Assembly: GCF_047777955.1 (NCBI RefSeq)
Contig: NZ_CP180537.1
Coordinates: 1,116,001 to 1,180,000, forward strand
Reading direction: 5' to 3'
Origin: Didemnitutus sp047777955
GTDB taxonomy: Bacteria; Verrucomicrobiota; Verrucomicrobiia; Opitutales; Opitutaceae
Length of the DNA: 64,000 nucleotides
Shown: piece after piece, positions 53,130-63,065 of the stretch
Layout of the letters: each line of letters begins with the position of its first letter
Numbering within the stretch: the first letter of the stretch is position 1
The notes under the pieces: model-generated
Told to the model about the DNA's origin: nothing
Databases searched by the model: none
The model's input: the letters and a program-made list of their open reading frames with translations, nothing else
Program-made: the position numbers and the translations under genes

Positions 53130-54974
<1,845 letters not shown>

Positions 54975-55011
54975 GGCTCGGGTTGAGAGTCGGTGGTTGG
55001 ACGTTGGGAGA

Positions 55012-55044
55012 ACGAAAAAACGAAGCCCGCTAGTTTAGCGGGCT
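55012..55044 (-). terminator. Terminator after the GH106-like gene
   Basis: An 8-bp stem AGCCCGCT / AGCGGGCT (55024-55031 and 55037-55044) is followed on the minus strand by TCGTTTTTT. It overlaps the shifted reading-frame end of the glycosidase but lies properly downstream of the restored stop codon at 55078. Confidence 0.85.
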
Positions 55045-57689
55045 CTGGAAAAAATCAAGCGGCGGAATCGGCCGGGGCTAGCGGGGCGCCACCCGCGTGA
55101 GCGGCACCAGGCGCACCGGGCCGAGCAGGCCGGAGGGGTGAGGTCCCACTTCGCGGCGTCGAAGGGCTTGTAGCGGATGTCGACGTAGTTGATCTCGCGC
55201 ATGATTTTCCAGGCGACGCCGCGCTGATCGAGGTCGCGGATGCGGTTGGCGGCGAGATTGGTCACCTCGAGCTCGAGCGTGTTGCGGCCGGGCTGGAGGA
55301 AGGCGCCGACGCGCAGGCGGAACGGCAGCGACCAGGCGAGGCCGGCGTCGTGGCCGTTGAGGCGGACGCGGGCGGTCTCGCGCACGTCGCCGAGCTCGAG
55401 CATCCAGTCGTCGGCGCGGGCGCCGGCGGGGAGCTCGAATTCGAGACGGTAGCGCGCCGTGCCGGCGAAGCGCCGGGCCTCGGCGTCGCCGAGCTCGGTC
55501 CAGGATTTCAGCTCCGCGGCGGAGATCGGGGCGGGCAGCGCGGGGCCGCCGCGGACGAAGTCGATCTGCCAGGGGCCGGCGAGGGCGACGGGCGCGCCGG
55601 CGGGCGCGGTGTAGGCCCAGGCGGGCGTCGCGTCGGCTGACGGGCGGTCGCTCGTGCGCACGATGAGCGACTCGCCGCTGGCGAGCTGGAGGTAGACGGA
55701 GGCCTGCGGGGCGTCGGTCTTAAGCGCGGCGCGACCGATGCGGCCGGACAGCGGGTCGAGGATGAACGCGTCGGCGGCGCTGACGCCGAGCGTCACCCAG
55801 CCGTCGATCGGCTTCGCGCCGAGGTTGGCGAAGAAGTAGTCGTGGCCGGCATCGGTGCGGCGGCGGATGAAGCTCGCGCCGTCGTCGACGATGGCCTCGC
55901 GGCGGGCGTGGCGGGCGAAGGCCGGCGCGGCGAGCAGGGCCTCGGGGGCGGTGCGGCCCACGACCGCGGCGGGCGTGCGGGCGAGGGCGGCCAGCAGTTC
56001 CTTGAAGGCGGCCCGGCGCTCGTCCAGGCGGCCGTAGCCGGGGACGTCCTCGGGGAGCTGCTGCACGACCACCGGCACGCCGGCGGCGGCGAGGGCGGCG
56101 ATCTGCCGGAGCGTCTCGACCGGCATGCGGCGGGCGGCGGGGACGACGAGCAGGCGGTAGGTGTTGCCGCCCGGCGTGCGGAGGAGACGGCTCTTCTTGC
56201 CGGCGGTCGAGGTCGCGGCGAGCTGGTCGTCGGAGATCCAGTCGAAGCCGTAGCCGCGGGCCAGGAGCGCGCGGCCGAGCTGGCCGGCGGGCGAGTCGAC
56301 CATCCAGCGCGTGTCGGCGACCTCGAGCATCTTCATCAAGCCCTTCGGGTTGTCCCAGACGTCGTGCGCGGGCCAGTAGACGAGGATGTCGTTGTCGGGG
56401 GCGCCGGCCTGGAGGATCGACTGCACGCGGGTGACGTAGGCGTTGAGGCCGGCGAGGTCCGACCAGAGCGGGTTGCGGTCGTTGAACTCGGTCGAGGCGT
56501 AGAAGAGCCAGCCCGGCCACGGCGCGTCGGCGGGCGAGTAGGCGTTGCCGTGGTAGACGAGGTGGTTGATGCCTTCGGCGAAGGTGCGGTCGATCTCGGG
56601 CTTCATCATCGACGGCGCCTCCTTCCAGTGTTCGCGCAGCCAGGTGAGCGTCTCGCAGGAGGTGAGCGGGTGGCCGGCGACGTGCGCGGCGGACGACGCC
56701 ATCCGGAGAATGAGCGATTCGGGCATCGAGTGGTCGCCGCGGATGTCGGCGAGGTCGCGGCGCAGGCCGGGGATGGCGAAGGGCGTGGAGCCGAACACCT
56801 CGACCTCGGGAATGTCGGCGTTGGCGTAGAGATCCAGCAGGTTGGCCGGGGCGCCGTGCGCCTGGTTGCGGATGAGCCAGCCGCGCGCGTGCGACCAGTC
56901 GCGCCAGGTGCGGACGTAGTCGAGGTGGAGCTTGGCGAGCGTGGTGCGGTAATCGGCCTTGATGCGGGCGAGCGTCTCGGGCGGGAGCGTGCCGGCGCCG
57001 TCCTTGGCGGTCAGCGCGGCGGCGAATTCCTGCACGTCGTAGCCGTGCATTTCCCGGAAGACGCGCGGCAGCTCGGACGTCCAGGAGGACTCGTAGTATT
57101 CGAAGGAGTCGTGGAACTGGCTGCGAAGGAGCTCGCGGGGGAAATGCTCGAAGGCGGCGCCGAAGGGCGCGAGGTAGCGGCCGAGCGCGGCGGGCGAGTA
57201 GGGGTCGACGACGAGCCCCTCGTCGCCCGGCGCGGCGCGTTTGACCTTCATGCCGGTCGGCGCGCCGGCGAGCTTGCCGTCGACGAGCACGGCTTTCTGG
57301 ATGCCGTCGGCCGGCTGGATCCACGGGCCGCCGAAGGGCCAGCCGGTGCCGGTGGCCATGTCGACGCCGAGGCCGAGGCGCTGCGCCTCGCGGCCAGTGT
57401 GCGCGACGAGCTGGATCCAGCGCGGGGAAAGGAAATCCACGTAGCGCGACTCGGAGCCGCGCGCGCCGTAGATGGGCGTGATCTCGACCCCGCCGAAACC
57501 GGCGGCGGCGAGCGACTCCAGCTCGCGCGTGAGGTTCGGCTCGTCGACGGCGTTGCCCGGCCACCACCAGCGGGCCCAGGGCTTGTTCTCGCGGGTCGGC
57601 TCCGGCCAGGCGGCGAGCGGCGCGGCCGCGGCCGCGGTCAGGGACGAGGCGAGCAGGACGAGACAACCGAGCGCGAGGCGGGTTTTCAT
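55035..57689 (-). CDS. GH106-like (alpha-L-rhamnosidase related) glycosidase, C-terminal frameshift
   Basis: The 884-residue product has a signal peptide (LALGCLVLLASSLTAAAAA) and a GH106-like N-terminal domain: PWARWWWPGNAVDEPNL, then GGVEITPIYG and DMATGTGWPFGGPW. A C-terminal galactose-binding-like module follows (RLNGHDAGLAWSLPFRLRVG). The last 28 or so residues (TPPACSARCAWCRSRG on) are Arg/Cys-rich nonsense. One base earlier the DNA reads TPSGLLGPVRLVPLTRVAPR and stops at 55078. A single deletion in the G4 run at 55135-55138 explains this. The enzyme likely trims rhamnose from plant or algal polysaccharide. Confidence 0.85.
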   Translation of the reverse strand: MKTRLALGCLVLLASSLTAAAAAPLAAWPEPTRENKPWARWWWPGNAVDEPNLTRELESLAAAGFGGVEITPIYGARGSESRYVDFLSPRWIQLVAHTGREAQRLGLGVDMATGTGWPFGGPWIQPADGIQKAVLVDGKLAGAPTGMKVKRAAPGDEGLVVDPYSPAALGRYLAPFGAAFEHFPRELLRSQFHDSFEYYESSWTSELPRVFREMHGYDVQEFAAALTAKDGAGTLPPETLARIKADYRTTLAKLHLDYVRTWRDWSHARGWLIRNQAHGAPANLLDLYANADIPEVEVFGSTPFAIPGLRRDLADIRGDHSMPESLILRMASSAAHVAGHPLTSCETLTWLREHWKEAPSMMKPEIDRTFAEGINHLVYHGNAYSPADAPWPGWLFYASTEFNDRNPLWSDLAGLNAYVTRVQSILQAGAPDNDILVYWPAHDVWDNPKGLMKMLEVADTRWMVDSPAGQLGRALLARGYGFDWISDDQLAATSTAGKKSRLLRTPGGNTYRLLVVPAARRMPVETLRQIAALAAAGVPVVVQQLPEDVPGYGRLDERRAAFKELLAALARTPAAVVGRTAPEALLAAPAFARHARREAIVDDGASFIRRRTDAGHDYFFANLGAKPIDGWVTLGVSAADAFILDPLSGRIGRAALKTDAPQASVYLQLASGESLIVRTSDRPSADATPAWAYTAPAGAPVALAGPWQIDFVRGGPALPAPISAAELKSWTELGDAEARRFAGTARYRLEFELPAGARADDWMLELGDVRETARVRLNGHDAGLAWSLPFRLRVGAFLQPGRNTLELEVTNLAANRIRDLDQRGVAWKIMREINYVDIRYKPFDAAKWDLTPPACSARCAWCRSRGWRPASPGRFRRLIFSRAR

Positions 57690-57758
57690 GGGGTGGCGGG
57701 AAGGCTGCGACGGACGCCGGCGCCGCGCAACGCCGAGCCTGCCGGACTGTCGGGGCCG

Positions 57759-58478
57759 TCAGCCGCCGAGGTAGGCGGCCTTGAGCTGCGGGTCGGCGCG
57801 GAGTTTTTCCGAGGGGCCCTGCATCACGACGCGGCCGGACTCGAGGACGTAGGCGTCGTGGGAGATCTCGAGGGCGAGCTTGGCGTTCTGCTCGACGAGC
57901 AGGATGGTGACGCCGTGCTCGCGGTTGATCTCGATGATCTTCTCGAAGATCGTGCTGATGAGCTTGGGGGCGATGCCGAGGGACGGCTCGTCGAGCATGA
58001 GCAATTGCGGGTCGCCCATCAGCGCGCGGCCGATGGCGAGCATCTGCTGTTCGCCGCCCGAGAGCGTGCCGGCCGCCTGGTCGAGGCGCTCCTTCAGGCG
58101 CGGGAAGATGCCGAAGACGTAGTCGCGGTTGCGCGCGATGCGGTCCGGGTCCTTCTGCAGGTAGGCGCCCATGGCGAGGTTCTCGTCAACGGTGAGGTTG
58201 GCGAAGACCATGCGGCCCTCCGGCACGTGGCCGAGACCGCGGGCGACGATGTGGTGCGGCGGCAGGCGCGTGATGTCCTCGCCCTTGAATTTCACCGTGC
58301 CGGCCTTGGCCCGCAGCAAGCCGGAGAGGGTCTTGAGCGTGGTGGTCTTGCCCGCGCCGTTGGCGCCGACGAGGGTGACGATGCGGCCCTGCTCGATGCG
58401 GAAGGAAATCCCGCCCAGCGCGCTGATGGCGCCGTAGGAGACGGAGAGGTCGGTGACTTCGAGCATGGCGCGGCTCAA
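57759..58478 (-). CDS. livF: Branched-chain amino-acid ABC transporter ATPase LivF
   Basis: The 239-residue ATPase has Walker A GANGAGKTT, signature LSGGEQQMLAIGRALM and Walker B LLMLDEPSLG. The ending EKLRADPQLKAAYLGG is typical of LivF. It is the last gene of the Liv operon and starts in an ATGA overlap with livG. Confidence 0.95.
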   Translation of the reverse strand: MSRAMLEVTDLSVSYGAISALGGISFRIEQGRIVTLVGANGAGKTTTLKTLSGLLRAKAGTVKFKGEDITRLPPHHIVARGLGHVPEGRMVFANLTVDENLAMGAYLQKDPDRIARNRDYVFGIFPRLKERLDQAAGTLSGGEQQMLAIGRALMGDPQLLMLDEPSLGIAPKLISTIFEKIIEINREHGVTILLVEQNAKLALEISHDAYVLESGRVVMQGPSEKLRADPQLKAAYLGG

Positions 58479-59266
58479 TGGTGCGAGAGCGAGGTGGCGT
58501 GGTCCTCGCCGAGGTAGGCCTCGATGACCTTCGGGTCGGACTGGATCTGCGCCGGCGTGCCGTCGGCGATCTTCACGCCGTAGTCGAGCACGCCGATGCG
58601 CGAGCAGCAGCCCATGACGACGCGCATGGAGTGCTCGACGAGGAGGATCGAGAGTTTGAATTCGCGGTGCACGCGCTGGATCAGCTCCACGAGCGCGACC
58701 TTCTCGCTCGGGTTCATGCCGGCGGCCGGCTCGTCGAGCAGCAGCAGGCGCGGCTTCGTGGCCAGGCAGCGGACGATCTCGAGGCGGCGCTGTTCGCCGT
58801 AGGGGAGGCTCTTCGCCGGCGCATCGCGGAAGCGGCGGAGGTTGAAGAGATCGAGCAGTTCGTCGGCGCGCTGGGTCAGCGCGGCCTCCTCGCGGCGGAA
58901 CTGGCCGAGGCGCACCAGCGCCTGCGCCGGCGAGTTCTCGCGGTGGAGGTTCATGGCGACGCGGACGTTGTCGAGGACGCTGAGGCTGCCGAAGAGGCGG
59001 ATGTTTTGGAATGTCCGCGCGATGCCCAGGCCCGCGCGGGCGTGGGCCGGCACGCCGGCGAGGTCGCGGCTGGCGAAGCGCACGGCGCCCTCGGTGGGGC
59101 GGTAGACGCCGGTGATGAGGTTGAAGACGGTGGTCTTGCCCGCGCCGTTGGGGCCGATGAGGCCGGCCAGCTCGCCCTCGGCGATGGCGAAATCGACCGC
59201 GTTCACGGCGGTGAGGCCGCCGAAGCGGATCGTCACGCGGTCGAGCTGGAGGATCGGCTCGCTCAC
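58475..59266 (-). CDS. livG: Branched-chain amino-acid ABC transporter ATPase LivG
   Basis: The 263-residue ATPase has Walker A GPNGAGKTTVFNLITGVY, a LivG-type insertion (GIARTFQNIRLFGSLSVLDN), signature LPYGEQRRLEIVRCLA and Walker B LLLLDEPAAGMNPSE. It pairs with LivF and powers uptake of hydrophobic amino acids or similar substrates. It overlaps livM by ATGA. Confidence 0.95.
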   Translation of the reverse strand: MSEPILQLDRVTIRFGGLTAVNAVDFAIAEGELAGLIGPNGAGKTTVFNLITGVYRPTEGAVRFASRDLAGVPAHARAGLGIARTFQNIRLFGSLSVLDNVRVAMNLHRENSPAQALVRLGQFRREEAALTQRADELLDLFNLRRFRDAPAKSLPYGEQRRLEIVRCLATKPRLLLLDEPAAGMNPSEKVALVELIQRVHREFKLSILLVEHSMRVVMGCCSRIGVLDYGVKIADGTPAQIQSDPKVIEAYLGEDHATSLSHH

Positions 59267-60243
59267 GGCGTCGGCCTCCGGCGCTGGAAGTGGAACAGGC
59301 CCTGCGGGCGCACGAGCATGAGCACGACGAGCAGGAGCGAGTAGATGATCATCCGGTAGTCGGAGAAGCCGCGCAGCACCTCGGGCAGGAGCGTGAGCAG
59401 CACGGCGGCGAGGATGACGCCGAGCGTGTTGCCCATGCCGCCGAGGATGACCATGACGACGATCTCGATCGACTTGGTGAAATCGAAGCCGTTGGCCGAG
59501 ATGGTCTGCTTGAAATGGCCGTAGAGCCCGCCCGCGATGCCGGCGAAGAAGGCGCCGACGACGAAGGCCACGATCTTGTAGCGCGTGGTGTCGAGACCGA
59601 CCGACTCGGCGGCAATCTCGTCGTCGTGCGTGGCGAGGAAGCCGCGGCCGTAGGTCGAGTGCACGAGGCAGTAGACGGTGAAGATCGTGACGGCGGCGAA
59701 GGCGAGCACCCAGAAGATCGTCGTGTAGGCCGGGATGCCGTTGAGGCCCAGCGCGCCGCCGAGCGGCTCGCAGTTCTGGAACACGACGCGGATGATCTCG
59801 CCGAACCCCAGCGTGACGATGGCGAGGTAGTCGCCCTTGAGCCGCAGCGACGGCATGCCGACGAGCAGACCGGCGAAGGCCGCGCTCAAGCCGCCGGCGA
59901 CGAGCGCGCCGAAGAACAGGCCGCCCTGCTGCCAGGCGGTGCCGCCGGTCTCGCCGAGCAGCTTCGGCCCGAGCAGCATCGTCACCGCGGCGGAGAGATA
60001 CGCGCCGACCGACATGAAGCCCGCGTGGCCGAGCGAGAACTGGCCCGTGTAGCCGTTCACGAGGTTGAGCGAGACGGCGAGGATGATGTTGATGCCGATG
60101 CCGACGGCGACGTCGAGGTAGTAGGGATCGATCTGGTCGGAGAACGCGGAAACGCCGATGGCGGCCAAGATCGCCGCGGTCAGCACCACGTGAGGCGTGG
60201 GGAGCGGGATTTTCGATTTGGGATTCTCGATTTTCGATTCCAT
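59263..60243 (-). CDS. livM: Branched-chain amino-acid ABC permease LivM
   Basis: From the ATG at 60243 the product is 326 residues with about eight to nine membrane helices. The family motifs NLVNGYTGQFSLGHAGFMSV and VVMVILGGMGNTLGV are present. The first 12 or so residues (ESKIENPKSKIP) are the translation of a GATTTTCGATT repeat that is common between genes in related genomes, so the true start may lie downstream or the repeat has been recruited as a leader. Confidence 0.92.
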   Translation of the reverse strand: MESKIENPKSKIPLPTPHVVLTAAILAAIGVSAFSDQIDPYYLDVAVGIGINIILAVSLNLVNGYTGQFSLGHAGFMSVGAYLSAAVTMLLGPKLLGETGGTAWQQGGLFFGALVAGGLSAAFAGLLVGMPSLRLKGDYLAIVTLGFGEIIRVVFQNCEPLGGALGLNGIPAYTTIFWVLAFAAVTIFTVYCLVHSTYGRGFLATHDDEIAAESVGLDTTRYKIVAFVVGAFFAGIAGGLYGHFKQTISANGFDFTKSIEIVVMVILGGMGNTLGVILAAVLLTLLPEVLRGFSDYRMIIYSLLLVVLMLVRPQGLFHFQRRRPTP

Positions 60244-60282
60244 GCGCGGGCGGGCGTCAGGCGGCGGACGAAGCCGGGCGGG

Positions 60283-60400
60283 ATGGCCACGAGGAGGCAC
60301 GAAAAGCGTCGGGCGTGTTGGCGAGATTGTTCCGCGCGCCTATAGGCGCGGTGGAGGTCTGCGACGGCGGACGCGTTTCTTTGTGCCTCTTTGTGGCCAT
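60283..60400. repeat. MITE/REP-like hairpin element between livH and livM
   Basis: The ends of this 118-bp stretch form an imperfect inverted repeat: ATGGCCACGAGGAGGCACGA at the left against ATGGCCACAAAGAGGCACAA read from the right. A perfect 16-bp palindrome CGCGCCTATAGGCGCG lies inside. It looks like a small non-autonomous mobile or REP-type element inserted in the operon. No target-site duplication can be assigned. Confidence 0.5.
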
Positions 60401-60403
60401 GCT

Positions 60404-61348
60404 TCAGACCTTCTCCTTCACGTGGCGGCCGAGCAGGCCGGCGGGGCGGAACAGCAGGATCAGGATCAGCAGCGCGAAGGCGATGGCGTCCTTGTAGGTC
60501 GACCACTCGCTGCCGTTGACGAAGGTCTCGACGATGCCCAGCAGCATGCCGCCGAGCGCGGCGCCGGGGATGTTGCCGATGCCGCCGAGCACGGCGGCGA
60601 CGAAGGCCTTCAGGCCGGGCAGCACGCCCATCAGCGGATCGATCGACGGGTAGTTGAGCGCGTAGAGGATGCCGCCCGCCGCGGCGAGCGCGGAGCCGAG
60701 GGCGAAGGTGAACGAGATGACGTAGTCGTTGTTGATGCCCACGAGCGACGCGGCCTGCTTGTTCATCGAGACGGCGCGCATGGCGGTGCCGATCTTCGTC
60801 CGCATGACGATGAAGCGGAGGGCGAAAAGCAGGAGGAGCGTCACGCCGATCACGACGAGCTGGTTGCTGGAGATGTAGAGGCCGGCGATCTCGTAGCTCG
60901 TGACGGGAAACAGCTCGGGGAAGGGCCGTGGGGTGGCGCCGAAGACGAACTGCCCGAGGTTCTCCAGCAGCAGCGAGACGCCGATGGCGGTGATGAGGAC
61001 GTTGAGCGTCGGGCCGCCGCGCAGCGGGCGGTAGGCGAGGCGCTCGATGACGACGCCGAGCGCGGCGCAGGCGATCATCGCCAGGGCGAGGACGAGCAGG
61101 CCGCCCCAGAGCGAGTGCTCGGGCACGAGCTTGCCGGCGTAGTAGCCGACGAAGGCGCCGACCATGAACACGTCCGCGTGCGCGAAGTTGATGAACCGCA
61201 GCACGCCGTAGACCATGGTGTAGCCCAGCGCGATGAGTGCAAAGATCGCGCCGAGCGAGATGCCATTGAGGAGCTGTTGGAGGAACTCGGTCAGGGGGCG
61301 GGGAAAGTTGAGAGTTGAGGGTTGAGAGTTGAGGGGCGGAACGCTCAC
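60404..61348 (-). CDS. livH: Branched-chain amino-acid ABC permease LivH
   Basis: The frame with LivH content (NGISLGAIFALIALGYTMVYG, RFINFAHADVFMVGAFVGYY, AVLGGIGNIPGAALGG) has no ATG near its beginning. The best start is GTG at 61348, in a 4-bp GTGA overlap with the stop codon of the four-helix-bundle gene; this gives 314 residues. The first 19 or so residues would then be encoded by the TTGAGAG repeat. Eight or so membrane helices follow. If this start is right, LivH synthesis depends on translation of the inserted upstream gene. Confidence 0.88.
   Translation of the reverse strand: MSVPPLNSQPSTLNFPRPLTEFLQQLLNGISLGAIFALIALGYTMVYGVLRFINFAHADVFMVGAFVGYYAGKLVPEHSLWGGLLVLALAMIACAALGVVIERLAYRPLRGGPTLNVLITAIGVSLLLENLGQFVFGATPRPFPELFPVTSYEIAGLYISSNQLVVIGVTLLLLFALRFIVMRTKIGTAMRAVSMNKQAASLVGINNDYVISFTFALGSALAAAGGILYALNYPSIDPLMGVLPGLKAFVAAVLGGIGNIPGAALGGMLLGIVETFVNGSEWSTYKDAIAFALLILILLFRPAGLLGRHVKEKV
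61307..61336. repeat. TTGAGAGTTGAGGG repeat tract, left copy
   Basis: Tandem degenerate heptamers (TTGAGAG, TTGAGGG) lie here in plus orientation. They are inverted relative to the tract at 61709-61738, and the two flank the four-helix-bundle gene. Confidence 0.75.
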
Positions 61349-61692
61349 TCGAGCGAGCGGCGCAGGCCGGTGAGCATCCGGGAGATTTCTTCCGCATCTC
61401 CGTAAAGCCACTCGTAGTCGGCGAGAGAGAGAAAGCCCTCGTTTCGCGCGATTGTGGCTTGGGTTACGACCTCTGAAAGCGAGCCCGAGGCGTAGCCAAT
61501 AAAGCGCGCGTAGTCGGCGGGCGGACGAGCGGAGCCTTCGGCAACGTTCGAGGCGATTGATACCGCGGCGCGCCGTATCTGGTTCGTCAGCCCGAAGCGT
61601 TCGTCGCCCGGGAAACCGCGGGTCAGTCGATAAACCAGCGCGGCAAAGGTCACCCCCTTTTGCCAGACCTCCAGTTTCTCGAAGTTGAACAT
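61345..61692 (-). CDS. Four-helix-bundle protein (S23 / IVS-protein family)
   Basis: The 115-residue product matches the family encoded by 23S rRNA intervening sequences: FEKLEVWQKGVTFAALVYRL, FGLTNQIRRAAVSIASNVAE, then GSARPPADYARFIGYASGSL and a final helix. The family also includes diversity-generating-retroelement Avd proteins and binds RNA. It is unrelated to amino-acid transport yet lies between livK and livH, flanked by inverted TTGAGAG tracts. Its stop codon overlaps the livH GTG start. It looks like an inserted mobile unit. Confidence 0.9.
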   Translation of the reverse strand: MFNFEKLEVWQKGVTFAALVYRLTRGFPGDERFGLTNQIRRAAVSIASNVAEGSARPPADYARFIGYASGSLSEVVTQATIARNEGFLSLADYEWLYGDAEEISRMLTGLRRSLE

Positions 61693-61708
61693 GCGCGACG
61701 AGTGAACC

Positions 61709-61738
61709 TCTCAACTCTCAACTCTCAACCCTCAACTG
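61709..61738. repeat. ACTCTCAA repeat tract, right copy
   Basis: Degenerate heptamers (CTCTCAA, CCCTCAA) run in the orientation opposite to 61307-61336. A further short copy, CAACACTCAACTCCCAACTG, lies at 62953-62972 and covers the GTG start of the livK gene. Confidence 0.75.
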
Positions 61739-61755
61739 GCGCGGGCCAACGCGCC

Positions 61756-62958
61756 TCACGGCTCGACGCTCTCCAGGTAGACGAACTTGCCGTCGCGGAT
61801 GGTGAAGATGGCGGCGGACTTGGCGGCGTTGCGCTGGGCGTCGATCGTGATGCGGCCGGTCACGCCGGCGAAGTCCTTCGTTGCCGCCAACGCGTCGCGC
61901 ACCGCGCGGCCGTCGGTGGAGCCGGCGCGCCGGATGGCGTCGGCGAGGAGCATGACGGCGTCGTAGCCGAGCGACATGCCGGTGTCGGGCTTGAGGCCGA
62001 AGCGCTGCGCGAAGCGCGACACGAACGACTGCACAGCGGGGTCGCGCGCCTCGGGCGAGAAATGGGCGGTGAAGTAGCCGCCCTCGACTGCCTTGCCGCC
62101 GAGCTCGACCAGCGCGGTGGCGTCCCAGGTGTCGCCGCCGAAGAACGGCATCGTCAGGCCGAGCGCGCGGGCCTGCACGCAGATGAGGGCGGACTCGAGG
62201 TAGTCGCCGGAGGCGAAGACGGCGTCGGGCTTGGCGGCCTTGACGGCGGTGAGCTGGGCGCGGAAGTCCTTCTCGCCCTCGGCGTATTTCGGCTCGGCGA
62301 CGACCTCGCCGCCGTCGGCGGTGAAGCGCTCGCGGAAATACTTCGCCAGGCCGACCGAGTAGGCGGAGCCGTTGGCGACGAGCACGGCGACGCGGCGGGC
62401 GTGGAGGCGGTCCTTGGCGAAGCGCGCGAGCACGGTGCCCTGGAAAGGGTCGGCGAAGCAGGCGCGGAAAATGAAGTCCCCGGTCTCGGTCACGCGCGGG
62501 TTGGTGGCGGTGGCGGCGACGAGCGGCACGCCCGCGGCCTGGCAGAGCGGGGCGACCTCGAGCGCGGGCGACGAGGCGGTGCCGCTGACCAGCGCGACGA
62601 CGTGGTCGCGGTGCAGGAGTTTCTTCGCGGAAGTCGCGGCTTCGCCCGGCATCGAGCGCGTGTCCTCGACCAGCAGCTCGACCGGGCGGCCGAGGAGGCC
62701 GCCGGCGGCGTTGAGCTCCTCGACGGCGAAGGCGGCGCCGCGGCTGTTGGTTTCCCCGAAGTAGGCCTGCTTGCCGGTCAGCGACGCGAACATGCCGAGC
62801 TTGATCGGCTCCGGCGCCGCGTGGGCAAGGAGGGCCAGGGCGACGAAGGCGAGGGCGGCGAAAGCGGTCGCGAGGAGCGCGGTGCGTGGGGAGGTGAGAG
62901 CGCCGAAGCACGGAGGGAAGGGAACGGATGCGCTATGGAAGCCCGCGCGCTTCAACAC
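61756..62958 (-). CDS. livK: Branched-chain amino-acid ABC substrate-binding protein (LivK-like)
   Basis: The 400-residue product, read from a GTG, has a signal peptide (LLATAFAALAFVALALLAHA) and a type I periplasmic-binding fold (EPIKLGMFASLTGKQAYFGE, VVALVSGTASSPALEVAPL, GITIDAQRN-like end). It captures the substrate in the periplasm. It is about 60 percent identical by eye to the second binding protein that follows on the right. Its start region overlaps a copy of the heptamer repeat, so the exact N terminus is uncertain. Confidence 0.9.
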   Translation of the reverse strand: MLKRAGFHSASVPFPPCFGALTSPRTALLATAFAALAFVALALLAHAAPEPIKLGMFASLTGKQAYFGETNSRGAAFAVEELNAAGGLLGRPVELLVEDTRSMPGEAATSAKKLLHRDHVVALVSGTASSPALEVAPLCQAAGVPLVAATATNPRVTETGDFIFRACFADPFQGTVLARFAKDRLHARRVAVLVANGSAYSVGLAKYFRERFTADGGEVVAEPKYAEGEKDFRAQLTAVKAAKPDAVFASGDYLESALICVQARALGLTMPFFGGDTWDATALVELGGKAVEGGYFTAHFSPEARDPAVQSFVSRFAQRFGLKPDTGMSLGYDAVMLLADAIRRAGSTDGRAVRDALAATKDFAGVTGRITIDAQRNAAKSAAIFTIRDGKFVYLESVEP

Positions 62959-63065
62959 TCAACTCCCAACTGGCCGGGGCGCGGCGAGCCGCGGTCGGGC
63001 AGTCGCGGCGCGGGAGCGCGACCGCCGGACGGGCGCGACCGGACCGGCGGGAGGCTGGCGCGGCG

